Under the pieces are notes generated by a model, which ran no database searches, was not told the DNA's origin, and was given only the letters and a program-made list of their open reading frames with translations. Both the position numbers and the translations under genes were made by a program. Below are positions 1 through 6,226 of a stretch of 9,601 nt of DNA, piece after piece (within the stretch, counting starts at the first letter, position 1; every line of letters starts with the position of its first letter). The stretch comes from Bacteroidetes bacterium UBA7368 (GTDB lineage: Bacteria; Bacteroidota; Rhodothermia; Rhodothermales; UBA10348), in contig DKOG01000110.1 in NCBI GenBank assembly GCA_002469915.1, positions 1-9,601 of the forward strand, in the 5' to 3' direction.

Positions 1-1
1 A

Positions 2-1117
2 AAAAAGTTGGGTGCTAAGATTCTCGTCGCCGGTGGTGGGCGCTGTAATGTCACGCATTACAAAGTAGATTCGAAACGGTATGCCGGATCCTCGAGCTCA
101 GCAATCGCAAAGGTGCTGAGGCAATTCGATGTCTCGGAAACTGAGCAGTTTTTTAAAGAGCTAGGTGTGACGCTCAAGCGCGAAGAAACGGGCAAGTTAT
201 TTCCTACTACCGACCGCTCTAAGGATGTCTTAAATGCCTTGTTGAGGGCTGCTGAAAAGGTAAATATTACGATCCGGTACCCACGTCGAGTTAATGATGT
301 GGGGCGTACATCAGCTGGTTTTTTTGTGAGTGGAGAGTGGGGGCGATTAGAATGTGAGCAGCTTGTTCTTGCAACGGGTGGTAAAAGCCTCCCGAAGTCC
401 GGTTCGGACGGAAAGGGGTTCGATTTCGTACGCACCTTTGGTCATGAGGTCACAAGGACGTTTCCGGCCCTTGTCCCCCTGAACTTGCAAAAGCATGATC
501 TGATTTGCCAGTTGAGTGGGATCACGCTTCCAACGACGATACGGCTGCATTCCAACACCGGAAAGCGCATTATTGAGTTCACGAATTCAACGCTCTGCAC
601 CCATTTCGGTCTGTCTGGGCCATCCGTCTTAGATATTAGTCGCTACTTTTTGGATCTAAAATCTAGCGATCCAGAAGCATACCTATCCATTAATTGGCTC
701 CCAGGTACCTCTCAGAACGACCTTGAGGAAGATATACGCTCTTTGGAGCATCGCTCCGTTCGTAAGTACGTACAGCGTAGTGCACTACCAGAACGATTGG
801 TAAAGATGCTTTTTACCTATTGCGAGATTGATTTCGATGTTCTCGGTGATCAGCTTCAGCGAGGTCAACGTCGACGTCTTGTACAAGCTATAACTGAAAT
901 GCGCCTCAAGATAACAGGGAATAGAGGTTATACCTTTGCGGAGGTAACGGCTGGAGGGGTGCCCTTGAGCGAATTGTTCCTCCAGCGTATGGAATCTCGG
1001 ACGTGTCCGGGCCTCTATTTGTGTGGCGAACTATGTGATGTGGATGGACCCATTGGCGGATTTAATTTTCAATGGGCGTGGGCCAGCGGTTATGTGGTTG
1101 GGACCTCGCTGCGGTAG
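2..1117 (+). CDS. HI0933/BaiN-type NAD(P)/FAD-dependent oxidoreductase, 5' truncated
   Basis: This is a flavoprotein of the HI0933/YhiN/BaiN family, cytosolic and of largely unknown physiological substrate. The N-terminal Rossmann strand with GxGxxG lies before the window. The frame is open to base 2 (Lys-Lys before the TTG at 8), so 8 is not a true start, and about 35 residues are probably missing. Visible family motifs are GGGRCNVTH near the left edge (family GGGRCNxTN), LVLATGGKSLPKSGSDG around visible residues 120-136, THFGLSGPSVLDIS around 198-211, and a C-terminal FAD-binding block EVTAGGVPLSE then LYLCGELCDVDGPIGGFNFQ. The C-terminus is complete, and 370 visible residues plus the missing part fit the usual family length of about 400. 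It is followed by a 173-bp gap, so it is probably not co-transcribed with the transporter downstream. Family assignment is firm; the function is not. Confidence 0.93.
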   Translation, partial: KKLGAKILVAGGGRCNVTHYKVDSKRYAGSSSSAIAKVLRQFDVSETEQFFKELGVTLKREETGKLFPTTDRSKDVLNALLRAAEKVNITIRYPRRVNDVGRTSAGFFVSGEWGRLECEQLVLATGGKSLPKSGSDGKGFDFVRTFGHEVTRTFPALVPLNLQKHDLICQLSGITLPTTIRLHSNTGKRIIEFTNSTLCTHFGLSGPSVLDISRYFLDLKSSDPEAYLSINWLPGTSQNDLEEDIRSLEHRSVRKYVQRSALPERLVKMLFTYCEIDFDVLGDQLQRGQRRRLVQAITEMRLKITGNRGYTFAEVTAGGVPLSELFLQRMESRTCPGLYLCGELCDVDGPIGGFNFQWAWASGYVVGTSLR

Positions 1118-1195
1118 GCTCCTGCAAGACGAACAAGCGCCATAAGATCATTCAAATGCCGTGATTGACGCCATAATCATATAGCTGTGGCAAAA

Positions 1196-1230
1196 ACTTG
1201 CGATCTGGGTAGGCAATAGTGTAGATTTTG
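1196..1230 (+). promoter_or_regulatory. Possible Bacteroidota-type promoter upstream of the MFS gene
   Basis: A TTG at 1198-1200 is followed after 21 bp by TAGATTTTG (1222-1230). This resembles the Bacteroidota -33 (TTG) and -7 (TAnnTTTG) elements, but with one extra base inside the -7 box. It lies about 60 bp before the ATG at 1291, in the only sizeable gap upstream of that gene. The match is imperfect and short motifs occur by chance, so this is a weak call. Confidence 0.22.
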
Positions 1231-1290
1231 CGAAGGTCTATCGTTTCTGAGTGACCTCGAACCACCCCATATCATCCATCCAGAATTGAC

Positions 1291-2505
1291 ATGAATACTG
1301 AGCGGCGACTTTTTTACGGCAGCTGTTTCGCGCTTATCACCACAGCACTTTCGTTCAGCATCAGGGCGGGCATCCTGGGTCAATTAGGTACGGAATTGAG
1401 TTTTAGTGCTGCGGAGCTGGGCTGGATCAATTCGATGTGGTTTCTGGGTTTCCCGATATCCATGGTAATTGGAGGATTGGTGTACCACACAGTAGGTCCT
1501 CAGAAAATTATGCAGTTCGCGTTTTTTGCGCATGCCGTAGGAATCGTAATGACCATCTATTCGGGCAGTTTCACAGGTTTACTGATATCAACTTTGTTGA
1601 TCGGACTCGGTAATGGATGCACGGAAGCCGCCTGTAATCCCATGATTGCCGACACCTACGAAGGGGTCACGATGAGCAAGATGATGAATCGCTTTCATAT
1701 GTGGTTTCCGGGTGGCATTGTAATTGGGAGTCTTGTCTCCAAGTTTATGACGGATGCCAGCTTCAGTTGGGAGGCGCAGATATGGGTCATCATGATCCCT
1801 ACGCTTATTTACGCCTGGCTCTTCTGGGGTCAAAAATTCCCCGAAGCGAAAGAGGAAGAGTCTACTCAGGTCTCGAAAAATATCCAGGCCATGCTTTCTC
1901 CCTTATTCCTATTCATTTTTGCGTGTATGGCCCTGACGGCTATCACTGAGTTTGGTCCACAGCAATGGGTCGGCCTGATCCTGTCTAGCAGTGGGGCACA
2001 GCCTATGCTCATTCTAGCACTGGTTACGGGGCTCATGGCGGTCGCGCGCTACTTCGGTGGCGACGCAGTTGGGAAATTCAGTCAGACAGGAGTACTTCTG
2101 GGCTCTGCTATCCTGGCTACAATTGGTGTTTTCCTCTTCAGTACACAGACCGGAGCCATGGCCTACGTAGCTGCGATCGTCTATGCTCTGGGAATCGCCT
2201 ATTTCTGGCCGAACATGATTGGGTTCGTAGCCGACAAAATTCCTAAAAGTGGTGCCCTTGGAATGTCGATTGTGGGAGCTATTGGGATGTTTGCATCCTC
2301 AATATTCCAGCCCATAATCGGAGGTTGGATTGATGGAGACCGGGGTGCCGCGGCTGCAGCAGGGCTTACTGGAGATGCCTTAGAGCTTGCTGCAGGACAG
2401 GCCACATTGGGTACGATGGTTGTCTTCCCGGCCATTCTAGTCGTCTTATTTACGATCCTTCATCTCTGGGTTCGGAAAAGAGAGGCAGTGGCAGTAGCAG
2501 TTTAG
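1291..2505 (+). CDS. MFS transporter, FucP-like sugar/metabolite permease
   Basis: This is a 404-residue major facilitator superfamily transporter with about twelve hydrophobic segments, located in the inner membrane. The first helix begins almost at the start codon. The loop between helices 2 and 3 holds a degenerate MFS A-motif (GGLVYHTVGPQK, residues 61-72). Helix 4 carries GLGNGCTEAACNP (105-117) and is followed by NRFHMWFPGGIVIGSL (133-148), both reminiscent of FucP/GluP-like sugar:H+ symporters and related uncharacterised MFS proteins. A central cytosolic loop near residues 180-200 is rich in Glu and Lys. A second-half Gly-rich segment and an Ala-rich stretch (about 350-365) precede the last helix, and the tail ends KREAVAVAV. 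The start has no Shine-Dalgarno sequence. The gene is monocistronic by spacing and ends convergently with the CbiX-like gene. Sugar is the likely substrate by family, but specificity cannot be read from the sequence. Confidence 0.9.
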   Translation: MNTERRLFYGSCFALITTALSFSIRAGILGQLGTELSFSAAELGWINSMWFLGFPISMVIGGLVYHTVGPQKIMQFAFFAHAVGIVMTIYSGSFTGLLISTLLIGLGNGCTEAACNPMIADTYEGVTMSKMMNRFHMWFPGGIVIGSLVSKFMTDASFSWEAQIWVIMIPTLIYAWLFWGQKFPEAKEEESTQVSKNIQAMLSPLFLFIFACMALTAITEFGPQQWVGLILSSSGAQPMLILALVTGLMAVARYFGGDAVGKFSQTGVLLGSAILATIGVFLFSTQTGAMAYVAAIVYALGIAYFWPNMIGFVADKIPKSGALGMSIVGAIGMFASSIFQPIIGGWIDGDRGAAAAAGLTGDALELAAGQATLGTMVVFPAILVVLFTILHLWVRKREAVAVAV

Positions 2506-2563
2506 CTTTGTCCGCGGGCGGTTCCGCCGAAGGAGTCAGGCGTTTTTGTATGCAATGTCGGAC

Positions 2564-2583
2564 GCCGCGCCGAAAGGCGCGGC
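2564..2583 (+). terminator. GC-rich hairpin between convergent stops, possible terminator
   Basis: GCCGCGCC (2564-2571) and GGCGCGGC (2576-2583) form a perfect 8-bp stem. On the plus strand it is capped by a GAAA tetraloop, a very stable arrangement. The stem ends on the first base of the minus-strand CbiX-like stop codon (2583-2585) and lies 58 bp after the MFS stop. Neither side has a U-tract directly after the stem, so a classical intrinsic terminator is not certain. A smaller inverted repeat, GGCGG-TT-CCGCC, is at 2517-2528. A GGCGT/ACGCC pairing (2539-2543 with 2562-2566) would compete with the main stem. Confidence 0.5.
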
Positions 2584-3449
2584 TAGTCGTGGGACTGATG
2601 GTTCATCATTTCGGATTGGATGAGTGTTTCTTTAGTACTCATATACTGAGACCGGATCCAGTCAGTGACCCGTTGGTCGGGAAGCAGGCCGAGGCTATCA
2701 GCCCGGTAGGAAAGTCCTTCAAAGACATCAGCGTATGGGCCAAATCCAAACAGACGGAAGGGGATGATAATCACAGTGCGACCCGCTGTTGATTCAGTAC
2801 GTACAAATGCTTGTAACTCAAGCTCTGCAGCTTCGCGCTTTCCGGTCCAGTCTTCTCTCAGCGTGGACACGTTTACGGAGTGAAAGTCTCCGTCTTTGCG
2901 AATGGATTCTGCTAGGTGGTCCATTTTTGATACCCATCGTTTGTTTTCGTCGTCATCACCTGGACCATGACCTACAATCAGAATAGATTCTTTTGATGGG
3001 TCAATACTAAGACCCAAGGCCCGATCTACAAGAATTCCGGCCATGAGTTGGGCATCTAAGAGACCTCCAACGCTAAGGGAAACCGGAACGGACAGATCTA
3101 ATACTCGCGGTTCATGCATAGTATGTCCAGATGGTGCGTGTGCTTCCAGCTGAAATGAATATGCGGTCTCCTTAAGAAAGGACTCTCCTGAAACAAAGAG
3201 ACGAACCACTGCCACGGACTCTGCGCCATGCGATACTAAATCGTCTAGTGCTGTTTGAAGAGTAACGGGGTTAGCCATTCCAAAAGCGATGGATACCGGC
3301 ATGTCTACGCGGAGTGAAGCAACAGATTCCTCAACAGCCCCATTCCATGTTTCCGTTCCCCCGTGTGCCATGAGCAGTAGTCCAACTTTGGACTGGGAAG
3401 AGGCCGATCCGACTAGAAAACACAATATACCTAACAGGAAAACGCGCAT
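2583..3449 (-). CDS. Exported CbiX/SirB-like (sirohydrochlorin chelatase fold) protein
   Basis: This 288-residue protein has the two-lobe class II chelatase (CbiX/SirB) fold. I chose the ATG at 3449 because it yields a clean Sec signal peptide, MRVFLLGILCFLVGSASSQS, with probable cleavage after about residue 18. The frame also opens at 3536, but that start would bury the signal behind 29 polar residues. Lobe 1 begins KVGLLLMAHGG, with His29 at the position of the catalytic His in chelatases. Lobe 2 begins ILIVGHGPGDDDENKRW, with His161. The strand that normally ends in a second metal-binding His reads VVRLFVSGESF (81-91) in lobe 1 and IIIPFRLFGFGPYAD in lobe 2, with no His in either. No cobalamin or sirohaem gene is nearby, and export is unusual for a tetrapyrrole metal-insertion enzyme. 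It may bind metal or tetrapyrrole rather than catalyse chelation. The fold is fairly secure; the role is unknown. Confidence 0.82.
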   Translation of the reverse strand: MRVFLLGILCFLVGSASSQSKVGLLLMAHGGTETWNGAVEESVASLRVDMPVSIAFGMANPVTLQTALDDLVSHGAESVAVVRLFVSGESFLKETAYSFQLEAHAPSGHTMHEPRVLDLSVPVSLSVGGLLDAQLMAGILVDRALGLSIDPSKESILIVGHGPGDDDENKRWVSKMDHLAESIRKDGDFHSVNVSTLREDWTGKREAAELELQAFVRTESTAGRTVIIIPFRLFGFGPYADVFEGLSYRADSLGLLPDQRVTDWIRSQYMSTKETLIQSEMMNHQSHD

Positions 3450-3740
3450 TGGAATCAATAAAGGCTGATTAAATCTCTTGTTTAGACTCAATCTAAATAA
3501 GGAAATGGTCCGTGTAGGTGCGTTTTCTGTTAACAAGTAGAGTTTGTTTAGCTCGTTTTATGTCCAGCCGCTACACGATCAGCTCCTCTTATTGTCATTC
3601 CAAAGGACAGAAACAATGCGTTATGGAGGCCAGTGTCAGCAATTTCATCGCTCAAAATCAGGTATCTTATAAAAGGCATTCAATCTGCCGCACGCCTTAT
3701 CTCCTATCGCCTTGTTAACCTGACCTTCGTGGCTGAATCA
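3450..3740. other. Divergent intergenic region between CbiX-like and SMP-30-like genes
   Basis: These 291 bp separate two divergent starts and should contain both promoters, but I see no strong match to either the sigma-70 or the Bacteroidota consensus. The one distinct element is the inverted repeat TTTAGA-CTCAA-TCTAAA at 3481-3497, about 32 bp upstream of the CbiX-like start. It could be an operator or a small hairpin. Open frames crossing the region are in-frame upstream extensions of the flanking genes or a 66-codon frame without recognisable features, and I do not consider them coding. Confidence 0.4.
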
Positions 3741-4757
3741 ATGAAGTTCTTTCCGATAATTCTGCTTTCCATTTTATTAAGTAGTTGCCAGCTCAGTAAC
3801 GAGGCAAACAAAAACAGTAACTCTGCAGCGATTCGATCGATAGGAGGCGTGGAAAGAGTAGATCCACGTATTAACGCCATCATTCCTCAAACTGCTCAGA
3901 TTGAAATCCTGGCACAAGGTCATGAGTGGACCGAGGGGCCCGTTTGGGTGCCTGAAATTCAGTCTGTTTTGTACTCTGATATTCCCAAGAATGCGATTTT
4001 TCGGTGGAGTGAGAAGGACTCAGTATCTCTTTGGTTGCGACCGGCTGGTTTCACGGGTAGGTCCCCCCGAGGTGGCGAATCAGGCTCAAACGGCTTGTTA
4101 CTGGACGAAGAAGGGCGGCTACTTTTGGCTCAGCATGGCGATCGTAGAATTGCGAGACTGGAAAGTTCTTTGCACGCTCCCGAATCTCAATTTACAACGC
4201 TATCCGATTCGTTTAATGGTCTGCGGTTTAACTCACCGAATGACCTAGCTAGGCGCAGTAATGGCGATCTGTATTTCACCGATCCACCCTATGGATTGGA
4301 AGGCGGGATGGACGATCCGTCGAAAGAAATGGCTATTCAGGGAGTATATCGCCTGACTACTGATGGTTCTGTGTCGCTCTTGATAGAAGATCTGTCACGA
4401 CCCAATGGGATTGCGTTCTCGCCGGATGAAAACACGCTTTACGTCGCCAATTCCGATGGTAGCCAACCGACTATTATGGCCTATCCCGTTCATTCGGATG
4501 GTAGTATCGGAGAAGGTAGCATCTTTTTTGACTCATGGGGAGACGGGCTATCGATTGATGAAGAGGGAAATGTCTATGTGGCTGGCCCGGATAATGGTGT
4601 GTTAATTATTAGTCCTGAGGGTGAACATTTGGGTTCTATCAGCACGACCCAGCGCACTTCAAACTCTGTGTTCGGCGATGACGGATCCACGCTGTATATA
4701 ACAGCGGATATGTATCTACTTCGCATTCGGCTGAACGTAAAGGGTGCCGGCTTTTAG
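3741..4757 (+). CDS. SMP-30/gluconolactonase-like lipoprotein
   Basis: This is a 338-residue six-bladed beta-propeller of the SMP-30/gluconolactonase/LRE family, predicted to be a lipoprotein. The ATG at 3741 gives MKFFPIILLSILLSSC with lipobox LSSC and lipidated Cys16. An in-frame start at 3633 would add 36 residues ahead of the signal and is unlikely. Residues matching the divalent-metal and active-site set of regucalcin are Glu65 (TEGPVW), Asn167 (FNSPND), Asn222 (RPNGIAFSPD) and Asp268 (GDGLSID). Blade-type repeats are visible, such as NGLLLDEEGRLLLAQ, NGDLYFTDPPYGL and DEEGNVYVAGPDNGV. The family hydrolyses sugar lactones or related esters using a bound metal ion. The substrate here is unknown, and the mature protein would act in the periplasm or on the outer membrane. 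Its 99-bp distance from the channel gene downstream does not indicate tight coupling. Confidence 0.92.
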   Translation: MKFFPIILLSILLSSCQLSNEANKNSNSAAIRSIGGVERVDPRINAIIPQTAQIEILAQGHEWTEGPVWVPEIQSVLYSDIPKNAIFRWSEKDSVSLWLRPAGFTGRSPRGGESGSNGLLLDEEGRLLLAQHGDRRIARLESSLHAPESQFTTLSDSFNGLRFNSPNDLARRSNGDLYFTDPPYGLEGGMDDPSKEMAIQGVYRLTTDGSVSLLIEDLSRPNGIAFSPDENTLYVANSDGSQPTIMAYPVHSDGSIGEGSIFFDSWGDGLSIDEEGNVYVAGPDNGVLIISPEGEHLGSISTTQRTSNSVFGDDGSTLYITADMYLLRIRLNVKGAGF

Positions 4758-4856
4758 CTGATTGAAGGTCTGAACGTCCGTAGCGCACCTATTTGATGGG
4801 ATTCAGTAATATCGCATTGATTAGTTTACACGCCTTAATCACCCAAGACTCTAAAA

Positions 4857-5693
4857 ATGAACAACGAAAGGTTCTTGTCACCATTTCAGTCGAAGTTGTA
4901 TCAAATCATATTTGAGGCGGATACGCAGGCGGGCAAGCGATTTGATGTATGGCTTCTAGTCATGATTCTGGCTAGTGTGATTACGGTGTTTCTGGAAAGT
5001 ATTCCCTCGATGAGCGAGCAATACAGTCCATTTTTTAAAGGCTTGGAGTGGGTCTTCATGGTTTTCTTCACCGTCGAGTATCTCCTTCGTATTTACTGTT
5101 CTCTTCGACCCGTTACCTACGTTCGCAGCTTTTACGGTATCATTGATCTGCTTTCCATTTTGCCTACCTACTTGAGTTTGCTCATTCCTGGCTCTCAAGT
5201 GGGGGCAGTCATCCGCATTTTGAGATTGCTTCGGGTGTTCAGGGTCTTCAAGCTGCATAACTTTTTGAATCAAGGCGACATAATCGGGACGGCTCTTTTA
5301 CGCAGTCGTCGCAAGATTGCCGTATTCCTGTATGTCGTTTTCTTGATGGTGATCATTATCGGGTCATTCATGTATTTGATCGAGAGTAATGGACCGGCTG
5401 CCGATCAATTCGATAGTATCCCACGCAGTATTTATTGGGCAATTGTTACGATAACTACGGTGGGGTATGGAGATATTAGCCCTGCGACCACGTTTGGTCA
5501 ATTCATCGCCGCTATGGTCATGGTGGCCGGTTATGCTATCATTGCGGTTCCAACGGGAATTGTATCAGCAGAATTAATGACGGTTAATCGCCAATACAAT
5601 ACGAGGACGTGTCCTCATTGCATGGAAGAAGGGCATGATGAGGACGCCAAATATTGCAAAATGTGTGGCGGTTTGCTGTTGATTTCTAGTTGA
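4857..5693 (+). CDS. Six-TM voltage-gated potassium channel with C-terminal zinc ribbon
   Basis: This is a 278-residue inner-membrane ion channel of the Kv type (ion transport protein family). Approximate segments are S1 30-48, S2 63-82, S3 92-110, S4 116-133, S5 152-175, pore loop 188-206 and S6 214-238. S4 has Arg at every third position (120, 123, 126, 129) and Lys132, the classical voltage-sensor pattern. The selectivity filter is TTVGYGD (200-206), which predicts K+ selectivity. Glu74 in S2 and Asp97 in S3 are suited to stabilise the sensor charges. After S6 a short cytosolic tail carries Cys252-x2-Cys255 and Cys267-x2-Cys270, a treble-clef or rubredoxin-like zinc ribbon (CPHC ... CKMC). 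The ATG has no Shine-Dalgarno sequence but follows an A-rich stretch. The family call is very strong; what the ribbon senses or assembles is unknown. Confidence 0.96.
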   Translation: MNNERFLSPFQSKLYQIIFEADTQAGKRFDVWLLVMILASVITVFLESIPSMSEQYSPFFKGLEWVFMVFFTVEYLLRIYCSLRPVTYVRSFYGIIDLLSILPTYLSLLIPGSQVGAVIRILRLLRVFRVFKLHNFLNQGDIIGTALLRSRRKIAVFLYVVFLMVIIIGSFMYLIESNGPAADQFDSIPRSIYWAIVTITTVGYGDISPATTFGQFIAAMVMVAGYAIIAVPTGIVSAELMTVNRQYNTRTCPHCMEEGHDEDAKYCKMCGGLLLISS

Positions 5694-5704
5694 ACTCTGT
5701 TCAA
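5690..5704. repeat. Inverted repeat overlapping the channel stop codon
   Basis: TTGAAC (5690-5695), TCT, then GTTCAA (5699-5704) form a perfect 6-bp inverted repeat starting one base before the TGA stop (5691-5693). A moderately T-rich stretch follows (ATTTTGC at 5719-5725), but not directly after the stem. It may be a weak terminator hairpin or a protein-binding palindrome; nothing further supports either. Confidence 0.35.
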
Positions 5705-5760
5705 GTGAGGTCCATCTAATTTTGCTCGTTTCCTAAAGTTCGTCCTCTGAATAGGTGCAT

Positions 5761-5794
5761 TTTGCGGGCCGGATGATTTAATTTGCGGGCTGGA
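5761..5794 (+). repeat. Two 13-bp direct repeats in 21-bp phase upstream of the DUF2780-like gene
   Basis: TTTGCGGGCCGGA (5761-5773) and TTTGCGGGCTGGA (5782-5794) differ at one base and start exactly 21 bp apart, which is two helical turns. They lie about 80-115 bp upstream of the ATG at 5876, in a 182-bp gap with no gene. This spacing is typical of tandem activator or repressor half-sites on one DNA face. The same gap also holds a TAnnTTTG-like box, TAATTTTG at 5717-5724, and an 11-bp palindrome, CAATT-C-AATTG, at 5827-5837. The regulator is unknown. Confidence 0.4.
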
Positions 5795-5875
5795 AATAGA
5801 AATGTGCTAGTCGGAAAGTACCAGCTCAATTCAATTGTTCTTTCCGTCAGATAACAAGTACAACAAGAGGTAGGG

Positions 5876-6070
5876 ATGGATTTGATTCAGATGTTAACAA
5901 GTCAGCTAGGTGTTTCTGATAAGCAGGCTTCCGGCGGAGCTGGTAAACTGGGAGATCTTGCCTCCCTTGCAAGTGGATTCAAAAAATTAGATTTGGATTC
6001 GGGTATGGCCAGCCAGTTCATGCCTATCATAATGAGCTTTGTTCAGTCACAAGGTGGCGATGCCATCTAA
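5876..6070 (+). CDS. Miniature DUF2780 (VcgC/VcgE)-like protein, apparently shortened
   Basis: This is a 64-residue soluble protein without a signal peptide. It is the only gene here with a good Shine-Dalgarno sequence (AGAGG at 5866-5870, five bases before the ATG). The N-terminal part, DLIQMLTSQLGVSDKQASGG (2-21), and the C-terminal part, LASLASGFKKLDLDSGMASQ (28-47) followed by FMPIIMSFVQSQGGDAI, match the two ends of DUF2780-type proteins as I recall them. Those proteins are usually about 120-170 residues, with a helical and Gly/Ala-rich middle section that is absent here. The TAA at 6068-6070 is followed in the same frame by eight codons reading DILAKVLK and then TAA at 6095-6097. That resembles the missing end of the final helix. 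The gene may be an eroded or premature-stop allele, or a compact natural variant. Family function is unknown. The match is from memory of the family and not from a search. Confidence 0.72.
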   Translation: MDLIQMLTSQLGVSDKQASGGAGKLGDLASLASGFKKLDLDSGMASQFMPIIMSFVQSQGGDAI

Positions 6071-6097
6071 GACATTCTAGCAAAGGTCCTTAAGTAA
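6071..6097 (+). other. In-frame continuation after the DUF2780-like stop
   Basis: The eight sense codons after the TAA at 6068 read Asp-Ile-Leu-Ala-Lys-Val-Leu-Lys and end at a second TAA (6095-6097). They form an amphipathic helix end of the kind that normally follows the GGDA segment in this family. This suggests that the first TAA replaced a sense codon by a single-base change such as AAA, GAA or CAA to TAA. Readthrough, a recent nonsense mutation and a sequencing error are all possible. Confidence 0.45.
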
Positions 6098-6134
6098 GCG
6101 AGGAGGTTGCGGTTTTGAGGCGGTGTTTCATTGA

Positions 6135-6165
6135 GGGCCGCATTCGCTAGGCTGTTTTGCGGCTT
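6135..6165 (+). terminator. Possible terminator after the DUF2780-like gene
   Basis: GCCGCA (6137-6142) pairs with TGCGGC (6158-6163). Two G-U pairs (6135-6136 with 6164-6165) extend the stem to eight, around a 15-base loop. The downstream side is T-rich (TTGTTTGTT), as in an imperfect intrinsic terminator. It lies about 65 bp after the TAA at 6068 and upstream of the flavoprotein start, so it would separate the two genes. The long loop and broken T-tract limit confidence. Confidence 0.33.
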
Positions 6166-6226
6166 GTTTGTTCGCCGTAGTGTAGGCCGCCGCGAGTATC
6201 CATGTTCATACCAATCAGTTACAGAA

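Noticed and set aside
58..435. 125-codon minus-strand open frame opposite the flavoprotein
   Set aside because: It is a shadow of a strongly conserved plus-strand gene and has no domain of its own.
3518..3718. 66-codon plus-strand open frame in the divergent intergenic region
   Set aside because: It has a biased, Cys/Ser-rich composition and no motif or ribosome site, and it overlaps the probable promoter region.
5692..5702. SOS/LexA-like box GAAC-N3-GTTC
   Set aside because: The Gram-positive-type LexA box needs a four-base spacer (GAAC-N4-GTTC). Here the spacer is three bases, and no damage-response gene is nearby.
6101..6151. AGGAGG at 6101-6106 as the ribosome site of a small gene or of a longer flavoprotein start
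   Set aside because: The in-reach TTG at 6106 reads only three codons, and the TTG at 6115 gives an 11-codon peptide. The TTG at 6131 is too far away and would bury the Tat signal.
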